Shown here: positions 59,001 to 64,000 of the stretch, in pieces | Position numbering within the stretch: the stretch's first letter is position 1 | How the letters are laid out: each line of letters opens with the position of its first letter | Notes under the pieces: generated by a model | The model's database searches: none | What the model was told of the DNA's origin: nothing | Seen by the model: the letters and a program-made list of their open reading frames with translations, nothing else | Made by a program: the position numbers and the translations under genes | Assembly: GCA_950097015.1 (NCBI GenBank) | Contig: CATNEN010000003.1 | Location: 12,119,501-12,183,500, forward strand | Source: Macrostomum hystrix | Taxonomy: Eukaryota; Platyhelminthes; Macrostomidae | Reading direction: 5' to 3' | Length of the DNA: 64,000 nucleotides

Positions 59001-62000
59001 TGAACTCAGGCGGCGCGGATGTGGCGGCGGCGGCAGCAGCGGCAGCAGCAGCCACAGCAGCGGCCGCTGAAGTTCCAGACGACATAGTCTGATATTGATG
59101 TTGTTGATGATAGAAATCGCCACCAGCTAAGGCGGTGTCCGCAGTTTCAACCTCCAATCGGACAGGATCTCGCCTGCCGTCAGGGTACAGATATGCTCTT
59201 AATGGGTGCATAAGAGGATATTCGCCAGGTAACAATGCCGGCCTAGTTATTCGAGCCTTCTGCGATTTCGGAATCTTGCAATACTCAATCCAGATGTTAT
59301 CTAAGCTCTCAGTGTGGAAGCCAAATAGAAAATCGTGCAACGTTTTCTTGAGTACATCGATTCGCTGATTAGAGAGGCCGTTTTCTGAGCAGACTCGATC
59401 GAGAAAACGATCACGAATCCACGATTCCAGCTCTCGGCAAAACTGTTCGCTGGCGGCTGCTGCGGCTGCCTCAGCGGCGGCGGCTTCGCGCTCCGCTTGA
59501 GACTGAGAAACATGCTGCTGCTGTTGCTGGGACTCTTGGGATTCGGTTTGAGAACCACCACCGCCGGCTCTGAAAAAACATATGGTCAGGAGGGTTAGAT
59601 AGCAGCCCCAGTGTACATTTTGGAGTGAGGTGGGCTGTCAGGAGGGTTAGATAGGCAGCCCCAGTGTACATTTTGGAGTGAGGTGGGCGGTCAGGAGAGT
59701 TAGATAAGCTGCCCCAGTGTACATTTTGGAGTGAGGTGGGCGGTCAGGAGGGTTAGATAAGCTGCCCCAGTGTACATTGGAGTGAGGTGGCGGTGAGGAC
59801 CTTACCCGTGATGAGTCGAAGACAACTCGCTGACGCCGCCGTCTCGCCGAGCTCTGCCGTTGCCGCCGCCGGTGCCCCTACGTTTAGTCGGGTCAAGCGG
59901 CATCCGCAGCGGTGCCAAGAAGTGAATAATAAAATGCTTAGCAGCACCTTCCACAGTTTCCTCTTCGATACATTTCAAAGTTTCCAACTCTTCTACGCTT
60001 AAACGCTCGCAGTGACGCATCACCTTGGCAACAATGTCTAACGCGGTCGCTGCAAGATCAACAGGCTCATGAGGCAACCATTCTTTTAGCTTCTTAGCAT
60101 AGTATTCGCACAATTGAGTTTGCACAAATCTGGCAAAGGCCCAATGCCAAAAAACGTCTGATGACCAGGCGGCACAGGCTTGTACTTCCTCGGTCATTGA
60201 GGCCTGGAAACGATTCGAAATAAAAATTAACTAAATGTTCCTTATAACTAAATTACTCATCGTTAGCTTCTTAATAAAAAAATGGAATTCATAAAAAAAC
60301 TAGCAACAACCTATGAGCTACCTAACAGAAACCTAACAGCAACAGCTTTTTGAGTTACCACAAACAACTTACCAGAAACAGCCTACCAGAAACAGCCTAC
60401 CAGAAAAAACCTACCAGAAACAGCCTACCAAGAACAGCCTACCAGAAACAGCCTACCAGAAACAGCCTACCAAGAACAGCCTACCAGAAACAGCCTACCA
60501 GAAACAGCCTACCAAGAACAGCCTACCAGAAACAGCCTACCAGAAACAGCCTACCAAGAACAGCCTACCAGAAACAGCCTACCAGAAACAGCCTACCAAG
60601 AACAGCCTACCAGAAACAGCCTACCAGAAACAGCCTACCAGAAACAGCCTACCAGAAACAGCCTACCAGAAACAGCCTACCAGAAACAGCCTACCAAGAA
60701 CAGCCTACCAGAAACAGCCTACCAGAAACAGCCTACCAGAAACAGCCTACCAGAAAAAGCCAACCAAGAACAGCCAACCAGAAACAACCTAACAGAAACA
60801 GCCAACCAACAACAGCCAACCAGAAATAACCTACCAGAAACAGCCAACCAACAACAGCCAACCAGAAACAACCTACCAGAAACAGCCAACCAACAACAGC
60901 CAACCAGAAACAACCTACCAGAAACAGCCAACCAACAACAGCCAACCAGAAACAACCTACCAGAAACAGCCTACCAGAAACAACCTACCAGAAACAGCCT
61001 ACGAGAAACAGCCTACCAGAAACAGCCTACCAGAAACAGCCTACCAGAAACTGCTTACCAGAAACAACTAACCAGAAACAGCCTACCAGAAACAGCCTAC
61101 CAGAAACAGCCTACCAGAAACAACCTACCAGAAATTGCCTACCAGAAACTGCCTACCAGCAACAGCCTACCAGAAACTGCCTATCAGAAACTGCCTACCA
61201 GAAATAAGCTTCTAGAAAAAGTCCACTAACAACTGATTATGAAGCTAAAAAACCATTCACAAGACCCAAACCTCATAGACCCAACATTTTACCTGCAGCT
61301 CAATGCTAGAGTTACCGCCCTGACAGGGCAGTTGGCAACGCAGTCTGTCCAGCAGAGGCAAGCATCTCAGAGCGCACTGCCATTCCTCCTGTTGGGCATC
61401 CAATCTCAGAGCCTGCACCATCAATTCGCACACGATCTCAAACTGTTGCTGATCCAGCGTTGTAATGCTCTTCTTAATCACCATGTCATCCAGGAGTTCA
61501 ATCAAACGCAGTCGACTAGATCGGTGAGCCAGGTCGCGTTTCACGGCTTTTAAAACTTTTTTAGCGTCAGCAATGCGCCTGTCGAACACGTGTCGAACGC
61601 ATAGTTCAAGAATTTGCAGCTTCTGTCGGTGCATTTCACCGCTAGTCGAAGCTGATTGCTGATGCCTTGTTGAAACTGCAGAAGATAATTGAGATTCTTC
61701 AAGATTTCTACCGGGAGGCACAGTTTCATAGCACTGCAACTGTTGCCGATGTCCACGATGATGCTGGTGCCGAGACAGTGTGACAGAGGCCGAGTTCAGA
61801 TGGGATCTGACGATGACAATTTAGCAATACGGAGACGGGAAAATTACTTATTCAAACTGTGGAGAAAAACTTAGCATAACAGAAATTACACCTAGCATAG
61901 TTGGCTAGGGGGTTGTAGCCCAGTGGTTAGAGCGTTGGACTCGCGACTTGAAGGTCGGGGGTTCGATTCCCGAATACGCAGCTGCACATATTGCCCGCCC

Positions 62001-64000
62001 TGTAAAAAATTCGGCTGCTTCTTCGGCGGGTTTTTTGTGCAAAATAGGAGTGGAATCTACCAACATCCCCCCTATCTCGCAAGAGTTAAAGAAACCACAC
62101 AAGAAGCAGCCGATGTAACCGTAAATTGTGCGGAAACCGCCGAAGAATCACCCGAACCAGTGGCCCATGGGACAACCAGAGAATTATTTACGGGAGATTC
62201 CTCGGCGGTTTCTGAGCATGGAATCTTCCGAACTGGAGGATTCTTTGGGTGATTCCATTTCGCCACCAAGAAGCACCGAGAAAACGCCCAGTTGGGTAGA
62301 TTCTAAGCATGGAATCATCCGATTGGTATGTTTCCAGCGTTCGGCTGTTTCTTTTTCTGGAAACACCGCAGATTCCAACTGGAATCACCCAAAGAAACAT
62401 CCCTATTTTTTAGCGGGCGATTGTATAGCTATAGCTTGGCAAGTGTATGTAACAGTAGAACTACCAAGGTATTCTACCATTTCTCCCCCCCGATAATTTT
62501 TTCTTGCACCCGAACGGAGCAACGCAAGCACACGAAACTCAAGAACAACGGGGCCAATTTTTTGTTGCGCATCTTCTGAAACAATAATCAAGTCGACAGC
62601 TTTTCAGACCTTCGAGATATTCAATTGTTCTGGCCGAAGGTCTAGATCTGATTTCCCAAAAGCGCAAGTGTATTTCATGCACCCCTATGCATGAAAATTG
62701 TACTGCGCCTTGCCAGACCTTCAAAATTGATCAGCATGTCACCCAAATGTGCCTGCAACATCTACGTCTTCGGTGGTCACCGATCTTTATCTAGATGGCT
62801 TTGCTGCACCTTCAAGGGTTACAACAGGTGGAACTAGGCAACTATGGACACCCTGACGCGAAATATGGCGAGTTAATTAATTATTCAAACAATTGGTAGC
62901 TTAGTTATTTTCCTGAATTCAAATTAAATGTCCTTTATATTGTTGACTAACAATCTACCTAGAATCAAAAAATTCTACTCGAAGAAGCAGCAGACTCACC
63001 CATCTCCATCGATCGATATTGATCGATTTATCAGATCGTTACTAAACACACTGCTAGCCCTGCCGGAAGCAAAGGCCATCGCGTCATCGACTTGCTGCTT
63101 TGCCTCTTCCGCTTCAAGACACTCGGCAATTGATTTGGCATCCAATAGTGGAAATGGTTCTCGAAATAATCCCGCAAGAACATTGTCCGTAGGCTGGGGG
63201 ATAATCTGGTCGTCAAGGACTTCGCCGGCGCCAATCTGGTGACTATCAGCGAAGCCGAAGCTGCCTGTAGACGATTGCTCGCAGTCGCACAACTTTTTAG
63301 CTAGTTCGTCTAAATGGCGTCGACGAAGTCTTCGACCACCTGAAGTCGACGACGGAGCTAGAAGACTACTACCGCCACCGAGGCTGGCGAAATCATCTTC
63401 GAGGGCATCTGAAATGTTGAGGATTTTGAATTTAGGATTTAGGAAATAGAATTTTTTCCGATTTTTTAGGATCGAACAAGCGGAAGATTAGATAATTAGG
63501 ATTTACCGAGAGGAAGATTAGCTAATTAGGATTTACCTAGCGGAAGATTAGCTAATTAGGATTTACCTTGCGGAAGATTAGCTAATTAGGATTTACCGAG
63601 AGGAAGATTAGATAATTAGGATTTACCTAGCGGAAGATTAGCTAATTAGGATTTACCGAGAGGAAGATTAGATAATTAGGATTTACCTAGCGGAAGATTA
63701 GATAATTAGGATTTACCTAGCGGAAGATTAGCTAATTAGGATTTACCGAGAGGAAGATTAGATAATTAGGATTTACCTAGCGGAAGATTAGATAATTAGG
63801 ATTTACCTAGCGGAAGATTAGCTAATTAGTAGTTACCTAGCGGAAGATTAGCTAATTAGGATTTACCGAGAGGAAGATTAGATAATTAGGATTTACCTAG
63901 CGGAAGATTAGCTAATTAGGAGTTACCTAGCGGAAGATTAGCTAATTAGGATTTCCCGAGAGGAAGATTAGATAATTAGGATTTACCTAGCGGAAGATTA
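45939..64000 (-). CDS. SBF1/SBF2 (MTMR5/MTMR13)-family pseudophosphatase, C-terminal part
   Basis: Exons, 5' to 3': 63000-63408, 61293-61806, 59806-60203, 58946-59569, 58151-58382, 56867-57147, 56584-56789, 55241-56095, 52650-52829, 51517-51837, 50974-51089, 49853-50286, 49028-49429, 46123-47224, 45939-45971; the 5' part (DENN region) continues past the right edge. All junctions agree in codon phase. About 2,000 residues show, in order, the SBF2 region, GRAM, myotubularin-like phosphatase, an Ala/Gln-rich linker and a C-terminal PH domain, the layout of SBF1/SBF2. In the phosphatase the catalytic Cys and Arg are replaced (LALEDGWDAT), as in that family. Known relatives are DENN-domain Rab exchange factors and scaffolds for active myotubularins in endosomal phosphoinositide control. 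Nearly every intron holds a private minisatellite. Confidence 0.85.
46123..47224 (-). CDS. SBF-family exon: linker and PH domain
   Basis: Acceptor CCCCAG|GTGG at 47224 and donor GAATGG|GTGAGC at 46122. It encodes WTYFTREEAAYGP, LCAQERRW, a long Ala run, a poly-Gln run (CAG repeat near 46995-47045), a Ser/Thr/Pro-rich linker, and then the PH domain (VLEATLHKQGKLLRQWMPRQ onward to GANEW). The homopolymer linker is much longer than expected for the family. Confidence 0.82.
47263..47395. repeat. Decayed GATCTGGGAT repeat, left remnant
   Basis: Irregular GATCTGGGAT words, the same motif as the regular array at 48665-48945 in the same intron. The Gypsy integrase relic lies between the two. Confidence 0.7.
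47800..48500 (+). pseudogene. Ty3/Gypsy-type integrase relic in SBF intron, antisense
   Basis: The plus frame near 47950-48200 encodes RFWFPGLGSLVEEFIRRC, then CVTCGKSK (second half of the H2C2 zinc finger), MVDIVGPLPRSKKGN (first catalytic Asp) and VLTVQDAFTKWPDA (second Asp). After a stop at about 48202 another frame continues VERWISQH and FLHSDHDRSFES, the usual block after the core. Stops and a frameshift make it inactive. No LTRs or RT are seen nearby. Confidence 0.78.
48665..48945. repeat. 14-bp minisatellite in SBF intron, about 18 copies
   Basis: Unit GATCTGGGATCGAA, derived from a GATCTGGGAT / GATCTAGGAT heptamer-like base. Open frames on both strands are artefacts. Confidence 0.95.
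49028..49429 (-). CDS. SBF-family exon: C-terminal part of phosphatase-like domain
   Basis: Acceptor TTTCCAG|A at 49429 and donor CAAAG|GTTGGT at 49027. It encodes NHFSPVFLLFLDAVHQLLHQ followed by FPLSFEFNQHFLLTLAYHT, the conserved myotubularin segment after the active-site region. Confidence 0.85.
49510..49800. repeat. 21-bp minisatellite in SBF intron, about 14 copies
   Basis: Unit AGACACGGTAAAATAACTGT plus T, with TAGAATAACT and TAGACAAACT variants. The coding strand contains GTGTCTAACAG in each unit. Confidence 0.95.
49853..50286 (-). CDS. SBF-family exon: inactive catalytic loop
   Basis: Acceptor GCGCAG|ATCC, donor ATCAG|GTGAGC; 434 bp. Contains RIEGAELVPIDDYPTTSSIR, LVQCLLDLAGAVVNL, then VLLALEDGWDATAAVLSLAQ and HYRTLVGFRSLLEKDWLLFG. 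In active myotubularins the loop is HCSDGWDRT; here Leu replaces Cys and Ala replaces Arg, so no phosphatase activity is expected. Confidence 0.9.
50310..50880. repeat. 21-bp minisatellite in SBF intron, about 25 copies
   Basis: Unit near TTAGCCTGTGGATTAGCCTG plus C. On the coding strand it contains CTAATCCACAGGC. The frames over it on both strands, including extension of the next exon's frame, are artefacts. Confidence 0.95.
50974..51089 (-). CDS. SBF-family exon in phosphatase-like domain
   Basis: 116 bp between AATTTTTAG|GC and GCCAAG|GTATTT. Encodes RSPSTMGAIQHSS and KIQLYIFTDRSAVAK, matching the family segment (LYIFGDKS-type) ahead of the catalytic loop. Confidence 0.75.
51090..51516. 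other. SBF intron, AT-rich
   Basis: One of the few longer introns without a tandem array; nothing else recognised. Confidence 0.5.
51517..51837 (-). CDS. Probable SBF-family exon, 3' boundary uncertain
   Basis: Acceptor TGTCTTAG|AA at 51837 gives the phase needed after the previous exon. Encodes FGFSRAAGFLSSTFRRKKMR, an Ala-rich run and a basic tail. Several GT donors with one base carried over fit the next exon; TTTTG|GTACAG at 51516 is one and an earlier CTG|GTCC is another. Confidence 0.45.
51985..52225. repeat. Degenerate 15-bp-like repeat in SBF intron
   Basis: Irregular ATTCTATGAGCTGT / CATTTTATGAGCTG words; one longer segment (GTAATTTATTAAACTATCAT) occurs twice, near 52037 and 52195. 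Confidence 0.8.
52226..52649. other. SBF intron, AT-rich
   Basis: No feature seen. Confidence 0.5.
52650..52829 (-). CDS. Probable SBF-family exon with poly-Gln
   Basis: Donor ACAAAG|GTGATC at 52649. Two acceptors fit the phase: TTTAAAG|TG at 52829 or ACGCAG|CG at 52796. Encodes NGRYNIYTLPRQLD, a Gln run and DFKSYLRSFMPINGH. Placement between well-supported exons and matching phase on both sides support it; the family match is weak. Confidence 0.5.
53290..55112. repeat. 30-bp minisatellite in SBF intron, about 60 copies
   Basis: Units built on CAAATCCTCAGATTAGGACA plus a variable GCTGCACTCC / GCTTCACTCC / GTTTGACTAC end. The left half is mostly GCTGCACTCC; the right half has a recurring five-to-ten-unit pattern marked by GTTTGACTAC. 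Long frames (323 and 403 plus, 255 minus) are artefacts. Confidence 0.97.
55241..56095 (-). CDS. SBF-family exon: N-terminal half of phosphatase-like domain
   Basis: Acceptor TTTGTCAG|CG, donor CTGAAAA|GTAAGT; 855 bp. Encodes GYEDLYRLGLLGQ, RVTYSNFEHDLVPSYPAILL, VPRAV, HRQCRFPVAVWR and ALLFRAGSFQGKSL, the classic myotubularin N-terminal core, then an acidic Ser/Asp/Glu-rich insert (DDRTSDDDEEEA) that looks disordered and is an addition to the family pattern. Confidence 0.88.
56170..56580. repeat. 26-bp minisatellite filling an SBF intron, about 16 copies
   Basis: Units built on ATCTGGGAGAATGACAGGCA plus ATGAGG. On the coding strand every unit reads CTGTCATTCTCCCAG, a polypyrimidine-AG acceptor-like word. 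The array starts within 10 bp of the donor of exon 56584-56789 and covers most of the 488-bp intron. Confidence 0.96.
56584..56789 (-). CDS. SBF-family exon between GRAM and phosphatase regions
   Basis: 206 bp, acceptor TTTTTGTAG|T, donor GATGAGG|GTTGGT; phase agrees on both sides. Encodes RKLVKKMITLRPG, a Gln-rich stretch, LQEYQWRSKLRPPPP and a Ser-rich tail. Confidence 0.75.
56867..57147 (-). CDS. SBF-family exon, helical plus poly-Ala linker
   Basis: 281 bp, acceptor GATTTAG|TCTCGC, donor CTAAG|GTAACA. Encodes SRSIQELLDRIQSARH, REFFALAAGG, an Ala-rich run (GCT/GCA/GCC repeats near 56945) and KKTKKSQSKPYSLR, which fits the basic segment after the GRAM domain in the family. Confidence 0.75.
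57205..57548 (-). mobile_element. tRNA-derived SINE family A, near full-length
   Basis: Best copy of the family in the window: on the minus strand a tRNA-like head (GTGGCAGTGCGGTCTAACGC as A-box region, GAGCTCGATTCC as B box), the body, and an A/T-rich tail at 57205-57230. It lies in the same intron as the 35-bp array. Confidence 0.75.
57580..58050. repeat. 35-bp minisatellite in SBF intron, about 13 copies
   Basis: Units built on CTACTGACCCATCAATCAAT plus CCTACACTGACTCAC. On the coding strand units read TAGGTGAGTCA, a near-perfect 5' splice-site consensus. Confidence 0.95.
58151..58382 (-). CDS. SBF-family exon: GRAM domain, second half
   Basis: 232 bp, acceptor CTTTTCCAG|C, donor ATACAG|GTGAGG. 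Encodes VIFKGVPSN, AIVRCFPVAAL and FKSGTFEAMKIGFD. The preceding exon ends FMATNYR, so the split GRAM strand reads NYR-VIFKG across the junction, which fixes the acceptor and rules out the upstream ATG as a start. Confidence 0.85.
58470..58922. repeat. 26-bp minisatellite in SBF intron, about 17 copies
   Basis: Units built on CTGGGAGAGTGACAGACTTC plus AGATAA. On the coding strand each unit has CTGTCACTCTCCCAG, the same 15-base word (one Y position) as the array at 56170. Confidence 0.96.
58946..59569 (-). CDS. SBF-family exon: pre-GRAM and first half of GRAM
   Basis: 624 bp, acceptor TTTTTTCAG|A, donor TATCG|GTAATT. Encodes a Gly/Gln run, an Ala/Glu run, FCRELESWIRDRFLDRVCSE, LHDFLFGFHTESLDNIW, PKSQKARITRPALLPGEYPL, a second poly-Ala run and LPAEGLFMATNYR (GRAM entry). 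Confidence 0.85.
59578..59795. repeat. 53-bp minisatellite in SBF intron, about 4 copies
   Basis: Units contain GGTCAGGAGGGTTAGATA, GCCCCAGTGTACATTTTGGA and GTGAGGTGG. They fill nearly all of the 236-bp intron. Confidence 0.94.
59806..60203 (-). CDS. SBF-family exon: SBF2 region
   Basis: 398 bp, acceptor GTTTCCAG|GCC, donor CACGG|GTAAGG. Encodes SSDVFWHWAFARFVQTQLCE, LKEWLPHEP, LDIVAKVMRHCERLSVEELE and a basic end with RRGTGGGNGR. Helical content fits the SBF2 region. Confidence 0.8.
60355..61212. repeat. 14-bp minisatellite in SBF intron, about 60 copies
   Basis: Unit ACCAGAAACAGCCT with AGAACAGCCT and AACAACAGCC variants. The coding strand reads CTGGTAGGCTGTTT. The 159-codon plus frame is an artefact. 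Confidence 0.96.
61293..61806 (-). CDS. SBF-family exon: SBF2 region
   Basis: 514 bp, acceptor TCGTCAG|ATCC, donor CTGCAG|GTAAAA. Encodes SHLNSASVTLSRHQ, MHRQKLQILELCVRHVFDRR, LRLIELLDDMVIKKS and CALRCLPLLDRL, matching the helical SBF2 domain of MTMR5/13-type proteins. Confidence 0.8.
61909..62190 (+). mobile_element. tRNA-derived SINE family C with head
   Basis: tRNA-like head (TTGTAGCCCAGTGGTTAGAG as A box, GGGGGTTCGATTCCCGA as B box) followed by the body also found at 40482-40670. It lies antisense in an SBF intron. The frame giving MVRALDSRLEGRGFDS is a typical spurious translation of a SINE head. Confidence 0.78.
62191..62400. repeat. Fold-back sequence downstream of SINE C
   Basis: A perfect 16-bp inverted repeat, TCTTTGGGTGATTCCA (62242-62257) and its complement (62380-62395), plus a direct repeat of GCATGGAATCTTCCGA / GCATGGAATCATCCGA about 80 bp apart. 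It could be the 3' part of the SINE or a separate foldback element. Confidence 0.6.
62401..62999. other. SBF intron remainder
   Basis: No gene or array recognised. Confidence 0.5.
63000..63408 (-). CDS. SBF-family first visible exon (after DENN region)
   Basis: 409 bp, acceptor CATTTCAG|AT, donor GATGG|GTGAGT; phases fit. Encodes ALEDDFASLGGG, a basic RRLRRRHLDELAKKLCDC, FREPFPLLDAKSIAECLEAE and SSVFSNDLINRS. It probably links the dDENN and SBF2 regions. The DENN exons lie beyond the right edge. Confidence 0.7.
63465..64000. repeat. 30-bp minisatellite in SBF intron, about 18 copies to window edge
   Basis: Units built on GGAAGATTAGCTAATTAGGA plus TTTACCTAGC or TTTACCGAGA. On the coding strand each unit reads TAGGTAAAT or CGGTAAAT (donor-like) and CCTAATTAG. 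It continues past the window. Confidence 0.96.

Noticed and set aside
61909..61985. Functional tRNA gene on the plus strand
   Set aside because: A and B boxes are present but the acceptor ends do not pair, and the sequence runs into a SINE body that is repeated elsewhere.

Overview
This is a eukaryotic (metazoan) window. Genes are split by GT-AG introns. Coding exons are GC-rich with Gln, Ala, Ser and Asn homopolymers, and they sit in AT-rich non-coding DNA with tRNA-derived SINEs, a hAT DNA element and Ty3/Gypsy and LINE relics. The gene set suggests an invertebrate, perhaps a lophotrochozoan or free-living flatworm such as Macrostomum. That taxon is a guess. By rough addition, about a third of the 64 kb is minisatellite: 27 or so arrays, nearly every one with its own unit of 14-75 bp.

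Layout. 0-5.8 kb: 5' part of a minus-strand ABCG-type ABC transporter gene; its ATPase core lies off the left edge, and a 17-bp array fills the intron at the edge. 5.9-13.6 kb: a 30-bp array, AT-rich DNA, SINE pieces, a complete 1.29-kb hAT element with 8-bp target duplication, and a degenerate LINE reverse-transcriptase tail. 13.6-19.7 kb: a secreted F-type (fucolectin-like) lectin gene in two intact copies facing apart as an inverted duplication, plus a truncated third copy. 19.7-33.4 kb: no supported gene; 64-, 30-, 20-, 20- and 23-bp arrays and SINEs. 33.4-35.3 kb (+): a two-exon aerolysin-fold (ETX/MTX2-type) protein gene with a TATA box. 36.4-39.8 kb (-): a four-exon F-box gene with WD40-like repeats, 525 aa. 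40-45.8 kb: arrays and one SINE body. 45.9-64 kb (-): the C-terminal ~2,000 residues of a myotubularin-related pseudophosphatase of the SBF1/SBF2 (MTMR5/MTMR13) family, in at least 15 exons (SBF2 region, GRAM, inactive phosphatase, PH).

Exon boundaries were read by hand from splice consensus, codon phase and family similarity. In the SBF gene every junction I could test is phase-consistent. The two least certain exons are 52650-52829 and 51517-51837.

The most unusual theme is that almost every intron of the three minus-strand genes carries its own private minisatellite, and several units contain splice-site-like words on the coding strand. The second is the patchwork identity of the inverted lectin pair, whose exons are near-identical in places while the introns and the front of the sugar-binding domain differ.
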